Shown: in pieces, positions 1-12,900 of the stretch | Layout of the letters: each line of letters begins with the position of its first letter | Position numbering within the stretch: position 1 is the first letter of the stretch | Source of the DNA: Pelobates cultripes | Taxonomy: Eukaryota; Chordata; Amphibia; Anura; Pelobatidae | Length of the DNA: 64,000 bases | NCBI GenBank assembly: GCA_933207985.1 | Contig: OW240917.1 | Location: 239,353,410 to 239,417,409, forward strand | Direction: 5' to 3' | Program-made: the position numbers and the translations under genes | The notes under the pieces: model-generated | What the model was told of the DNA's origin: nothing | Databases searched by the model: none | Seen by the model: only the letters and a program-made list of their open reading frames with translations

Positions 1-680
1 GATACTTTTTACTGTTTTCAAACACAAATATTTGTGTTCAGCGAAGTCTCCCGAGTACAACAGTACCCCTCATGTACAGGTTTTATGGTGTTTTCAAAAG
101 TTACAGCGTCGAATATAAGGCTTGCGTTTCATTTTTTTCACATTAAAATTCGCCAGATTGGTTACGTTGCCTTTGAGACCCTATGGTAGCCCAAGAATGA
201 AAATAACCCCTATGATGGCATACCATTTGCAATAGTAGACAACCCAAGGTATTGCAAACAGGGTATGTCCAGTCTTTTTTAGTAGCCACTTAGTCACAAA
301 CACTGGCCAAAATTGGCGTTTTTTGCATTTTTCACACACAAAACAAATACTAACGCTAACTTTGGCCAGTGTTTGTGACCAAATGGCTACTAAAAAAGAC
401 TGGACATACCCCATTTGCAATACCTTGGGTTGTCTACTATTGCAAATGGTATGCCATTATGGGTGTAAATTTCATTCCTGGGCTACTGTAAAGTCCTAAA
501 GGCAACGTAACCAATCTGGCGAATTTCAATTTCAAATGTAACGTGCTATATTTGACCCTGTAACTTCCCAAAACGCCATAAAACCTGTACATAGGGGGTA
601 CTGTTTTACACGTGAGACTTTGCTGAATACAAATATGTGTATTTTATTGCAGTAAAAGCAAACAGTATTATGACATTGAC
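1..680. mobile_element. fold-back (palindromic) element, truncated by window start
   Basis: Two long arms mirror each other around about position 335. For example, the sequence at 259-315 (ggtatgtccagtctttttta) reappears inverted at 357-411. The flanking 'gcaatagtagacaacccaagg' tract and the 'aacctgtac' tract also match on the two sides. The left end lies outside the window. No coding sequence is present, so it is a non-autonomous DNA element of unassigned superfamily. Confidence 0.8.
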
Positions 681-3250
681 CGTTAAAATGTCATGTAGAA
701 CTAAAAAAATCAAAAAATCTTATTTTCTCCCATTTTTTTCATATTAAATTATGTTTCATAGCTAAATATTTGATATTAAATGAAAGCCCTGTTTCCCCTG
801 AATAAAATGATATATAATAAGGGTGGGTGTATTTACTATGAAAGAGGTGAATTACGGTTGGACAGACATGTAGCGCAAATGCCAGGTTTTGTTTACATTT
901 TGTTTCGTTCACGTGTACATTTGGCTCCATCCTTAAGGGGTTAAATTGCTTACATGGCTAACAATAGGTCATAAGATCACCATAAAATGTTCTGTACCCT
1001 CCCACCACAACATACCACCATATAAAAATAAATTGCCCCATTGGTTATTTGAAATGTAGGTAAATCTGTTTTGTATTTTTTGTTTCCTGTGACCTAAAGA
1101 GTTAATTGACTCGGTATCTGCTTGGGATAGTTTAGCTGGAAATGAAGCTCTGTTCATTTGTTTTTCAGATGCTCACATACAGTTTCTCCCTTCTTCTAAA
1201 GAACTGAATATCTCCCAGCCGTTCCCTTTTTAAACTATCTTAACAGATATTTAACAAAAGATCAAATCACACCCTACATACCGCACACGCAGTGAAAACA
1301 TTGCCGAGAAAGGATGGGCTATTAAACGGCACATGGGCTACAGAAATATAAACAAACTAAGAGACATAATGTACATGTTTTATTGAATAGCACTGCTTCT
1401 ATTACACAGAAAGGAGCTATCACTCTATATGTCTTCCCAGCATTCAATCACTATCTGTGAGACCCCTACATCTACACACTTAAAGCTTTGCAACTGATGT
1501 ACAGAATGCATTATGTTAGCCAACTAAATCATTGAATGATTTACAAATCAACAAATTATCGAGGTCCTAATCCCAGGTATACAGGTATATCATGAGTAAA
1601 AGTGCCTTAAAGGAAATAGATCAGAAAAGTAGAAAATAGTTAACAGCAGCGGGTGCTTTGGGACGTCTATTGGCACAGAGCTTCAGGACTGAGTCAGTAA
1701 TGTGTGGTTTTGTGCATCGGCTGGTGGCCCACAATATCAATGGTCTGCACTGGCCTGCTAGGATATTTCTCAGTTGATTGCAATATCTCTGGCTGACAAG
1801 GCTACCACTGTACAATGAGTACGTATGATGTCTTTGGAGGGGTCTATGAGTGACCTCGGAGGTGGGATGAGATAGTGTTCATTAAATACCTGTTGTCATT
1901 GGTGGCTATGAAGTTGTGGGAACCAGTCTCTGAATCCCTGTGATTCCACCATCATGCTGTGCAGGTCATACTGGTGGAGTTTGCAGGGATATATGGCAAG
2001 TTCTTCGTGAGTAGGGACAGATCTGTGGGTATTGATCTCCAAACCAAACGTTGTCATCCCCCTGCCTTCTCAAATGTTATTTCTATTTTGTAGGAGCCCT
2101 GAATGCACCTGGTCTATTAGAAAATCACAGAGCTCCACTGTAACAAAGCTTACTGTAAGTAGCACTATTCGATTTACTTTGAATAAATGCAACTCTTTAT
2201 TCTCTGTGAGCTACGCTGTGAGCTATCAAAAGGTTATGAAGTCACAAAAAAATCCTGGACTGTTTTGCCCCATAGAAAACCCAACTAAAACACAGGTGTT
2301 CTCCTTTGTCTGCTTAGAAAACATTAAACAATGTTGGTGGTTGTGCTTAGTGTTTGTTTTGTTTCATTTTATTTCTTTTCATTTTTTTTTTGCAAGGCTA
2401 TATAAATTAACCTGTCGTGCACAGAAAAAAATATGGTCAATACAATTTGGAGTGAAAAAATACACGTAAAAGACGTCATTAATTGAAACCGAGCATTGGT
2501 TTTCTTAATATTTATTAAATATTTCAATAGAAATATAGCCTTAAGTTACAGAGCAAAATAACAAAAAATGCAAAAACAACAACAAAAAAACATAAAATAG
2601 TTTAAAATGATTACTATTACAATAATTTCTGGGGTTTTTTTCCCATTATTGTGATATGAACAGACATACATTAAAAGATATTCTTATCTGAAGACTGACT
2701 AGTGATAACCTGATTTTCTGGAACTGGTGCATTGTTTATAGGTGATAGGTCTAAGATTTCTTAATAATAATAATAAATAATATTTAGGATTTGAAAAAAA
2801 CAAAAACGTAACCCTCACAATTTGAAGCTCCAAGTGTGCATTCTAAATTTTGCCCAGAGAGCTCTAAATGATTAGACAAGGCCACCAATAGCTCTGGGGC
2901 CTCAGGCAGCAAATATTTGCAATAACTTTTCACATATCCAAAACCTCCTGTGCCCTATCACAGTTCACTCTCTGTTTGATCCACACAAAAGGTCAGAAAA
3001 TAACTGCAAAGCCCCAAAACGCAAGGGGCCCTGTGACGGGGAATCTGTTTGTCTTTGTTTTATGGTCAGCCTATTCAGGGAAGCAAATATGAAATAAGCA
3101 TATAATATTTCCAAAGACTTCTATATTGGTACCATACTACCATTGCTTCAAAATAGCAACCTGAAGAACGTTCAAAAAGCTCACTCATTGGATTTTGTCC
3201 TTCTGTTCAATTCATAAAAACAGGAATAAAATTTCACAACTCAGATTGGA
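681..3250. other. no gene or clear repeat recognised
   Basis: AT-rich sequence with short stop-broken frames only. The 145-codon + strand frame at 2032-2469 is low-complexity at its end (poly-T derived Phe) and shows no family motif, so it is not called. Confidence 0.4.
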
Positions 3251-3257
3251 GAGTTAG

Positions 3258-3412
3258 TCTGTCAGGGTTAATTACTAAAGTGAGGATTCAAAGTGAATTT
3301 TAAAATTAAGGACAGAATAGTTTAACCAAAAGCATAGCTGACAAATTTTTTTAGTTTCAGCTATTTTGTTCTTAAATTTAAAATTCACTTTGAATTAACA
3401 CAGTAAAGGCGT
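3258..3412. mobile_element. short inverted-repeat MITE (TTCAAAGTGAATTT family)
   Basis: The left arm reads TACTAAAGTGAGGATTCAA near 3272, then AGTGAATTTTAAAATTAAGG. The right arm holds the inverse, TTAAATTTAAAATTCACTTT, near 3375-3395. Related copies lie at 30809, 44134, 47796 and 60025. It has no coding capacity. Confidence 0.65.
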
Positions 3413-3479
3413 TTACGCATGCGTGGGATAGGAATAAGGCTATCCTAACTATAAGATAAGGCCAAGGACTAATGAAAGT

Positions 3480-3560
3480 ATTTAGAAAATTGGGCAGACT
3501 AGATGGGCCGAATGGTTCTTATCTGCCGTCACATTCTATGTTTCTAATATGTTTCTAATT
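3480..3560 (+). mobile_element. CR1 LINE 3' end
   Basis: The tract GATGGGCCGAATGGTTCTTA followed by TCTGCCGTCACATTCTATGTTTC is a typical amphibian CR1 3' terminus, here a heavily 5'-truncated copy. Confidence 0.7.
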
Positions 3561-3861
3561 AATTTAGTAAATAACCCTGTTAGTGTGAGAAGATTGAATA
3601 AGAAAATGAATCTGTAAACTATTTCTCATTCTAAAATAATAAACAAAAATAAATGTTTTAGGATGTTGAACTGCCATCTGTGTTATGTTGAAACCAAACA
3701 TAATTTTTTTAGATGTGCCAAAAATAGTAAATGTTTCAAAGGTCGGGGCACTGAACTGCATTTGTGTGAATTTCTTTAAAAAAAAAAAAAAAAATTGTGT
3801 GTGTGTGTTCAGTTGAACATAAATAATGCATGCTAATGAACGCAATGTTAGTTAAAAAAAA

Positions 3862-4457
3862 AAAGGGGTTGGCTGCACTCACCTAAACATGCTTAAATGG
3901 GGTGCTGCCGGCTGAGATCGGGGGCCTACCTGGTATACCGCACAGCAAGGCCTGCACCGGACCTACTAGCACTAACAGCCGCCTTGTCAAGCCCGTTTCT
4001 GACCAATGGGGAAACCCCCACCGGGAACCGAGCAACATGGGCCGAAGATCGCAGAAACCTCCACCGGGAGCTAACAGAGACTCCCTAGACATCAGTACCA
4101 TGCTGCAACGCCCAACGGCTTCCAAAATGGCGATCGCACCAGACAGTGACAACTATCTGGAAGACCCAGAGGAGACATCAGAAAATGTGAAAGAACCCCA
4201 ACAGACACACTACCCCACAGCAGATAGACGAGAAAACCTAAACCCAGCCACTAAGCAAGATATTGCAGACTCTCTCCAAGGAATGCGGCAGATGCACGCC
4301 GCGGATCTGGACTCGATCAAGACAGAGATACAAGCGGTGACCGCACTCACGCAAGCCTCGGAGGAAGATATTCAAGATCTCCGAAAAGAGGTACAAGGTC
4401 TAAAAGAAACGGTTCAACACTTGCAGACCTCCACAGAGGAGAAATTACTCCATTAAT
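3862..4457 (+). pseudogene. L1-like LINE ORF1 fragment
   Basis: An open frame of 184 codons (3902-4456) has a Pro-rich start, then NPATKQDIADSLQGMRQMHA and a long heptad-patterned coiled coil (about residues 125-180). This layout fits the N-terminal part of an L1-type ORF1 protein. It stops before any RNA-binding domain, and no ORF2 follows. The flanks are AT-rich and of different composition. The family assignment is from pattern recognition, not alignment. Confidence 0.55.
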
Positions 4458-5994
4458 TTCTAAGTCAAAAAAGGTCTTTGCCTTGAGTGAATTGTGGAAA
4501 GGGCGAAAATGCCGGAATCGATCCGAGGGTGGTGGTGCTCAAATCCCAGCTGCTAAGCAGAAATCACGACAGAGAGACTTATGTTTTAGATACATATCTT
4601 CATATTCTGGTGCATCCAGATCACCACTGTTTCCTTCAATTTGCCTTTCAGTGCCAACACTACCAATTTGTCTCCTAGCCGTTTAATCTGGCCCTGACTC
4701 ATAAGGTGTTCAGTTTCTTTGTGCCCAGATAGCTTGATGAGTTCTTTGGGAATTGTCCTGTAACTGGATGATATTATAGAATATGCACCAATTATGACCT
4801 GGAGGTGTAGCAGACCCAACAGTATGTCTACTTCTTAGTCGAGCACTGTAAATACATCAGCCTTCAAAATAGCACACTGATGTCTCATATGTATGTTTAG
4901 TGTTAGGACCAAGGATTGATTCTGGTCTCTATGGTCTCCATCGAGATATAACCTATATCTTCGGGCTGTTTGCTTGGAGAAGATATGCTCCACTTGTTCT
5001 TGGTTAAAGACTCTGCCTTTGGTGGATTGCCTGGCGGTGAATTGCATGGAGGTCCTGGACCCTGTGACGGCATCCTTTGACGCAGTTCCATTGGCTAAGT
5101 TTTACTTGTGTCCCTTTGGAGGGGATAAAAATTATGGGGAAGTCTTGCATTCAAAGCTTTTTTGGATATGGTCATTGAGACTTTGCTTCAGGCTTGCAAG
5201 CATGCAACCACTCAGACAAGGTGTGGCATAAATACTGCAACAGAACCTTGCAGGCAGGTTCACTATCTAGCTATAGCTAACGTCGTATCCAGTGATTACA
5301 GGTCAACAAAAATCTTTCCTTTAAATCAGTATGAGCAAAGCAGCCAACTGGGATCCACCAAGGGTTTATTCACTAAAACGAATGAAGTGTGATAAATGGA
5401 ATTCTGATAAATCCCCAATCTCCATTGAAGCAAAAGAGGATTTAACTTGGTAGGGGGACTAACTTGGTGACTAGCACTCCAGGCGTTATGAATAGAGCTC
5501 TTGGTTTTTCTGTTTGCTTATGTTAATTAGCATGACCAAATTTAAGTAGTAATGGTTTTGAAAAAAATGTATGGTTGAGAGCAGTCTGTTTACTCTCATA
5601 GATGAGCCTTAATAGACGAGCCATCCACATTTAAATTCAACCCTCTCTTAGTTTGGATATTTGAAAATATAATGTCTTACTAGAGACAAGACTAATGTAA
5701 AATCCGTGGGTCTGTTTTGGGATAGGTTACATATAAAACTGCTATTTTCAGTTATTTTTATAGTTTTAGAGGTGTCACGCATTGCTGGGAGTGGTGTGAA
5801 AAAGGTTCACATAATGATACAGACAGTAAAACCATAAACAGCATTCAAGGTTATTCACTGAGCAATAATTGTTTTATATATGAGCTATGTAGTAAAGGTA
5901 ATTACTCTCCTGATTGATGTCTTCTTTTTCAGATAATAGTCAACTGATACATCTGTCCAAAACCACCCAAGGTTCTCTCTTAGAGGACCATTGA
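4458..5994. other. unclassified intergenic sequence
   Basis: Only short, overlapping frames on both strands (for example 4835-5091 minus) with no recognisable family. It may include an old transposon fragment, but I cannot support one. Confidence 0.3.
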
Positions 5995-6110
5995 GGGCAC
6001 CGAGACCACTTCATCTCAATGAGGTTGGTTGGGAGTATTGGCCCTTTAGTTTTAGCCCTGCAATCTAAAACATTGCAGTTTTGTACAAATGGCAATGTTC
6101 CATTGCATGG
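5995..6110 (+). repeat. fragment of piggyBac-type MITE family
   Basis: GACCACTTCATCTCAATGAGG followed by CCCTGCAATCTAAAACATTGCAG matches internal parts of the MITEs at 22898, 32803 and 50121. Ends are missing. Confidence 0.5.
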
Positions 6111-6128
6111 TTAAACACATTTCTAGGG

Positions 6129-6262
6129 CAGTGGTTCCCAAATCAGTCTTCATGGCCCACCAGCAATCCAGGATTTATGAATTTTCCTTTTTTATTCTAT
6201 TGGAGATACTAAAAAAAACTTGGACTGTTGGTGGGACATGGACACTGGTTTGGAAGCCACTG
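6129..6262. mobile_element. hAT-type MITE, 134 bp
   Basis: Terminal inverted repeats CAGTGGTTCCCAAA and TTTGGAAGCCACTG enclose 134 bp without coding capacity. The flanking 8-mers (TTCTAGGG and CTCTGGTG) are only partly alike, which suits an old hAT insertion. Confidence 0.6.
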
Positions 6263-8276
6263 CTCTGGTGGCTATCTTTCTGAGGTACTTCCCCTGTGAG
6301 AACCGAGTCAGAATCGTTTGTCAGTCAAATGCTGCTCCTACATTTGCCGCGCATGCACACTAGCCTCCTAATACTTCCCTACGATTAACTCTTTTATTGG
6401 CTGAGATCATCAATCTTGATGATTTGTTGCAGAAAGATGAAACAGACATCACTAGAATAGCATGACAAGGGAGTGAATATAGGCAGAGCTGATCATTTAA
6501 ACCCCTTATGGGCAAGGGAGCAGACAGCACAATATTTAGATTAAAACTATAGTTTTAGAAATACATGTTTGTATTCCTAATGCTACGGTGTTCCTTTTAA
6601 TCAGCACTTTTGAGATTTTTTTTTATATAATGACACAATCTGATGATTATGAATCACATATTTAGACTGTTAAAAATGGCGTTAAAATTCCAATGCGAAT
6701 GAGTTTATGTTTTTCATGAATGAATTTAAACACGTCTTTGACTGCTGCCTGCTATGCTGTTGTCTCAAAAAGTGTAATGAGAAAGTTGATTTTGTCCCAT
6801 AAACTTCTGTGCAGAATGTGCTTAAGGGCCATATACCGTATACAACATTACTTTATCACTAATTTATCAATAGACAATTGTGAGAGCATACAAAAATTTT
6901 GAGAATGGTTAACACTGTCTGCAAATTAATAATTTGACCTGTGAATTAAAAGAGAGAAAAAAAGGAGACCATAGAGTAACACACACAAATGGTCCTGCTC
7001 ACATGGTCCTGAACTTAGATAGCTGGCTCAGATTTAGAAAAGTTAAGATGGAAAAATGTGGTGGATGTTTCAGAGATCAGCCTTTTCTGTTCCCCAACTT
7101 TGCTGTATAAGTATTTCACCTTATTAATTCCAGGATGCAGGATACAGGTAAAAATAACATTTATTATTATTATTATCATTATTGTTATTATATCACCAAT
7201 ATGTTTTCGAAATCAAAGCCAAAATGAATAAGCCAGGTGAACTTAGTTCCCTCTCCACACTCCTCCCCCTCCAATCCCCCCCCCCCAGCTATCTGACATC
7301 ATAATTGTGAGAGACCACCTGGTCACCTAGGACTGGTACATATCTCGCAACCGCCACCTCACTCCTGTTAGGCTATAATCACTACTATTTACTATTCCAG
7401 TCTGTGCCTCCCAGCCCAGGTTCCTTTTCCACGTCTCAGGAGTCATAATAGGTCGGCAGGGGACTTACTGAGGCACGGAGTGCCTGACTGGGAGCAACCC
7501 TCAAACTCTCTGGAGCTCCTGATTGGATCGCGGAATTGCTGCAGTCCAGTCAAAATTTGACATTGGCGCTTACGGTCCCAGAGCCACCTGTCACTGCACT
7601 ATTTGGAGGAGTGACAGAGGAGATGACAAGGCTTCGAACAACACCAAGGACTTGAGGGAGCTCCATGTACCGACAGAAAGCGACATCATTTGAGGTGACT
7701 GGGATTTCTACCCAGTGCTATGGAACTCCCAAAGCTTCTTGGGGATGTCACTATTGTGGGGATATGGACACAGGAACCCTCGTTTTTATGTGTTTTTGTT
7801 AACCAGGTGCCAAGGTGTCTGGCCACTAATTAAATTACCTGCTCTTTTTTGTTATTTCTTAATAATAATTACTCTAGCTGCAATCACAACTGGGAGAAAG
7901 GGGACTTTGGGACCTTGGTGGTGACAATCCAGCTACTGGCTCCTATACCGCCACAATGATTTTCTGTATGTCACTGTATCAGATGTGTTCGCATATATCA
8001 TGTGCTTATAGTGTATCTTTTGGGGTAAAATCATACATATCAGGAACTCACCACTATGTGAAAGCTGGATCCAGGCAGGTAAGTAGGAGATCAAAGACCA
8101 GTACCCGGAATTTTCCAATCTGTAAAGAGAGAATAGGTAAGACAGGAAAACATGGGAAATTTAAGTAAGAATTGGTTCGAGCGAGGAGTTGAACAATCGA
8201 AAGACAAAATGAAGAGAAGAGATAAACAAGCTCAGAGTTAATGCAAAGATAAGGAACACAGTCATTTATGTGAATA
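6263..8276. other. unclassified intergenic sequence
   Basis: Contains an AAT/ATT microsatellite near 7155-7190, a C-run near 7275, and a moderately GC-rich block at about 7320-7930 without an open frame. No gene is supported. Confidence 0.3.
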
Positions 8277-8278
8277 GT

Positions 8279-8385
8279 CCAGGGGTAGGGAACTCCAGAT
8301 GTTGTAGACTACATCTCCCCTGATGCTTTGCAGTATTATGACTAGAAGTGAATAATGCGGGATGTAGTCCACAAATAGGCAATAT
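8279..8385. mobile_element. degenerate hAT-type MITE (CCAGATGTTGT family)
   Basis: CAGGGGTAGGGAACTCCAGA and TGTAGACTACATCTCCCCTG are followed by a degenerate inverse copy (GGGATGTAGTCCACAAATAG). Better copies lie at 9775, 51024, 58617, 60221 and 61445. Confidence 0.65.
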
Positions 8386-8413
8386 ATAATACAAGTGTCT
8401 TTCTGATATTGAT

Positions 8414-8956
8414 TGTAACGAGCGCTTACCTTTCCCCGCCGGTCCCACGCAGTGCGGGGTCCTCCTCCAATACTTCCGGGGGGCGGCTCAGCTCTTCTGA
8501 CGCCGGCCGCTCGGAACACGCCCACCTTTATGACGCGACGCATGCGCGCCGATGTCAGAGGGAAAATGTCGCCAAAATTCAAACGTGGCCACGATCCCGG
8601 ATTTCCCGGGGGTGTGGCTTCAAAATTAAAGTCAAAGAACCCACACTATAAAAGGGCTATCATGACACTTGTCAGATGCCCTAGTGTGGTTCTTGTTTAA
8701 AGTCCTCTAGTGCTATTATCTCTGCTTGTCCTTCTTGTTATTTGACCCTTGGCTATGTCTCCATCTATTCTGTTTTCTGGTTTCCCGTTACTTGGCTTGG
8801 ACGTGTGCCCGTCTTCCGTATTCCCTTGACCTCTGGCTATTCCTTTAACTATTCTAAGACGCTAGTCTGGCCATTCTAAGGTCCGGTAACCGTCTTTCTG
8901 TGGGTTTCACGCTGTGTGAAGGGGTCACTGTTGTGACATTGGTCACTGTCGTGACA
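8414..8956 (+). mobile_element. solo LTR, 543 bp, with 5-bp target duplication
   Basis: Starts TGTAACGAGCGCTTACC and ends GTCGTGACA (TG...CA). It is flanked directly by TTGAT at 8409-8413 and 8957-8961. A TATA-like tataaaagg lies near 8646. The 3' part (GGCCATTCTAAGGTCCGGTA) is shared with the LTR at 52056-52655. No internal gag/pol region is present. The 5-bp duplication fits a Ty3/gypsy-type or retroviral LTR; the class is not resolved. Confidence 0.85.
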
Positions 8957-8961
8957 TTGAT

Positions 8962-9774
8962 AATGTTGCTCCTTAATTGTAACTATCCAAATTTTTACAG
9001 ATTACAGCTTGAAATACATATGCAAGAACTGTATTGGGTAAAATAGAGATTGTAGTGTCAAATAGACTTGAATGGAATAAACAAGTTGTCCGAATTCCGC
9101 AACCTCGAATTGATATGTGACTAAATCACGAAACAAACTAAACAAGGAATGAACGAACCGTTTTGTTTGTTTTCCTGATTTGGAGTTCTGTACATGGAGC
9201 CTCAAAAGAAAAAAAGAAAAAGATGATTGGTGATTAGGAGAGAAAAAAATCTATATTTATATATTACACATTTAATAAATATATAGCACATTTACTGCTC
9301 TTCTTTATTTTCCCTCTGGTTACTTCTTCCCTTTTGATCTGTGCACCAAATGGCGTTAATATGTGTTTATCAGAGTACTGCACAATATTCACATAATATA
9401 CTTTCCCCCTTGAAGAGCCACCTGATTGTTGAAATGCGTGTCGGGGCTCGGCTTCGTTCCTCGTTCTGGCAATCTGATAGCTTATCTGCTGATTATAATT
9501 GGAGCCACCTCTGGCGGCATCAACTCGACTAAGCAACACTGGCGTCAGCCGACGCAAGATGGCGGACGATCAATGTTTATGGCATTTCAGGATTTTTCTC
9601 ATTGACATGTATGCAAGCTTGGAAATCGTATCCTTTTATAGGACCTATACCTGTTAGTTTGGAGTCACACAGTTTGTAACTACTGGATAGATGCCCTTAA
9701 AGTCACAGTTTCGTTGATAGCTCAGATTGTTTTTCTTTTGGCTGTAGATGCCCTCGAAGGCACAGTACTTAGGA
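8962..9774. other. unclassified intergenic sequence
   Basis: Includes GTTGAAATGCGTGTCGGGG near 9428, a motif shared with anuran DNA-element ends, and a CpG-rich patch at about 9430-9570. No gene is supported. Confidence 0.3.
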
Positions 9775-9911
9775 CAGGGATAGGCTACCTTTGGCACTCC
9801 GGATGTTGTGGACTACATCCCCCATAATGCTCTTAGACCCATAATGCTGGCAAAGCATCAAGGGAGATGTAGTCCACAACATCAAGAGTGCCGGAGGTTG
9901 CCTATGCCTAA
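9775..9911. mobile_element. hAT-type MITE (ACTACATC...CCC core)
   Basis: A near-perfect hairpin: GGCACTCCGGATGTTGTGGA at the left is mirrored by TCCACAACATCAAGAGTGCC at the right. The ends are CAGGGATAGGC and GCCTATGCCTA. The flanking 8-mers ACTTAGGA and ATTTAGCA agree at 6 of 8. Confidence 0.8.
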
Positions 9912-12900
9912 TTTAGCATTTAGCTACTAGTTATGTACGTTTCCTTTAATTCTATCAATTAGGTCTTTAATACAATTTATAATTTGTTGAGTGATTATAG
10001 CAACATTACAGGGGCTTGTTTCTGAGCTGTTTGAGCTACTGTTTAAACTTGAACCAATTACTCCCAGGAGATATCGTGACTACTTTTTTTTTTTGGCACA
10101 AAAAGATTTTTTATTTTTTTTTGTGATACTCTGTTTAGGTGGTAACAGGAGCAATTTGTTAAAAAGCTTTCAGAGCAACTGTTCTAAATGTAATCGCTCC
10201 AAAAGCATAGCGTCTCTTTGGCTCCACGTATAAAGATATTATTTCAAAGTATTTCCTAGTTCCTTAAATGGTGTGAACTGAAGACTTAATCAATCCTGCT
10301 GACTGCAACCTACTATCATATGTTTGATGCAATTATTTTGTGTTGTATTCGAATTTAATCGCACCTTTTTAAATAAACTATTAAAAGTTTTATTTAAACC
10401 AGGATTCACTGACAGAGTTTCTGGACAATTCATTTTTTCTCATGTTTATACGTTTCTCTGGGTTACCCCCTTTTTTTGTCCAGTAACCTTCACTTTTTTC
10501 TTTTTCATTGTTTATTGCGTTAATATTTTATATTATATATTATATAAACCTAGTGCCTAAATTACATTTTACCCAAAGGATTCTGCAATTTGAACCACGT
10601 TGTCAGTTACTGATTAAAATCAGAAAAGTGGGATAGAAAATCCCATGACAGGTATTAATTGCAAACCCCCTTACTGCTCCAAACACTGCAGTCTCTGGAT
10701 ATTCTTTTATGTAAAAACAGATGTTTGGACACTCAGCAATAACCTGCAGAATTCCAGTTGTAGGTCATGGGTTACCACAAAATACATCTACACATGCCAC
10801 AGAACTACAACTCCCATTCTGCTTTGCCAGCCTGAAGGCTGAGTGTTAGTTAGCGACTAAGGCTGAGATAGGTTCCTTTTTCAAGGATGCTTGATAAAGG
10901 CTGTATAGCAGAGCCGAAACATTGATTTAATAAAAGTCTGTTAACTATAATGTATCAGAGAGCCCAGGAATCTGTTTGCTTGTGATGGCCTTATATTTAA
11001 GATGTGCGCGCTCTCTACTGTTTCGAGACGTTTGGATTTATCAGTCCATAAACTCTCCTGTATACCTACTTGATAAGTCTGTCTTCGCTTCTCCACCACA
11101 ATTCACTTCCCTTCAACCCGTCCATGTGTTTTTGCAGATGTGAGATGCCTGTCTCTGGGCTGAGGGCATGTTTTTTGAGGTCTCTGTCTAACTATAGAGA
11201 ATGTGCTGATTATGCAGTTCTGTGGAGGATACTATTATCTGCAAGCTGGGAGAGGAACACTGGGACGTAATTTGTGCATTAACACATGAATGAAATGTCA
11301 CAATGGGCCGATGAGTATTGCCAGAGCTTATCCAAAATACAGATTAATTAACAGCATGCAAAAATACAGTTTTAAATATTACAAGGCTACTTAAAATGAC
11401 CTGTCTTAGCAAACAAATATGGGAATTCAGTTCCACTGTATGGCCATATTGTGTTAAGCCCACCACTATTTCACAGTACCCCAATATCGGTGGGTCCTAC
11501 ACTAATTCCAACCTGGGAGACAAATTGAATAGTGCTAAATAAACTAAAGTGTATTTGATTAATCTGTTGTAAGTGCATTGTGAATATATATTATGCAATA
11601 TGTTATAAAACACCCAATTCCCAAATATACAGTTTTAAAACTAAACAATTAAAGTGATAGTGCTTTGATGTACATACTCACAATGCATGTCATATATCTG
11701 CCGTACATCAAACAAAATTTATATTTAAAGACAGTAATTTCCAAAACCTTCTCAAAGTTATACTTTCCTATGGTCACCTCTTAAGGGGCATCTGAAGCTG
11801 GGATGCAGGTTACCTTGCTCAACCCAAAAGGAATCTGCTCTAGACTCCTAACGTACATCGTTTTAAAAAAAAAAAAGGGGGGCCCCTGGAACATGCATTG
11901 CCAGACAACATCGTATGAGAGGAAAACCTCCAGGGTAGGGTTGTCATCTAGGGGTCCAATCTAGCATTATATCCAGTGAAGAAGGTATAGTTGTGGAGGA
12001 TGAAGGGCCATATGTACTGGGGCAGCAGAAATTCAAGTAAAGGACTCAGATCTGAAGTTCATGAATGGTTGTATTTGTAGTCCCAAGAAGAGTCATGGTC
12101 AAAATAAGGGCAAAGAATTTGGCTACTTCAGCAAGTCCCATTGCTGACAAGTGTATAAAAACAACTGCTGTCTCCAGATCTCCAAGAACAGACAAGGGTA
12201 GTAGAATGACTTAATAAATTAATAAAAACACTATATTGCCTTTCCCTGGCTCCCAACTTCACTTAGAAGACACGGCCTAACTGAGATTCCACTGCCACAG
12301 CCACCAAGTTTCCTATCAGTCCTTTAAACATCTGCCGGAAGACACCAAGGAACATGGCGGACTGCATAGATCTGTTTCCTGGATCGGAATACTATTGCTG
12401 CTGGTCAAACCAATGAGCAGGTGGAGATGTAACACCATACAGGCTATAAGAGCGCTATTTGGACAGTGGGTATCTACTGGGAAGAGCTACCCATCGAAAT
12501 ATGGTTGTGGGGGTTTAAGAGGAGTTTCACAAATTGTGTGTCCATGTCCAAGCAGCCACACACAAGCCTAAGTTTGAACAATATCAAGATGAACTCTATA
12601 TCAGTCTCAAAGACAATAGAACCATACTTGGCTGAAGCTGTGCCAAATTCTAATTTTGGTGGAGAAGGCCATGGTAGTTTTTAATTATTTGGCCTTAATT
12701 CCCTAGTTCCAGTGGAGGGACAAGAAATACCCCTGTAGAGATCCATGATGTCTCAACAATCTTGGCGGTCCTGAGTAGAGTCAAGATTTTAACACCAATG
12801 CACCTTCGGGGTCATTTGGAACACAGATGTGCGCCAATGGAGTATTGTTGCTCCTCCTCTCTAATGATTGTGTGCCGGAAGCAACATCCCAACATATAGC

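Noticed and set aside
2032..2469. 145-codon + strand frame
   Set aside because: No family motif, Phe-rich from poly-T, no promoter or splice context, and AT-rich surroundings.
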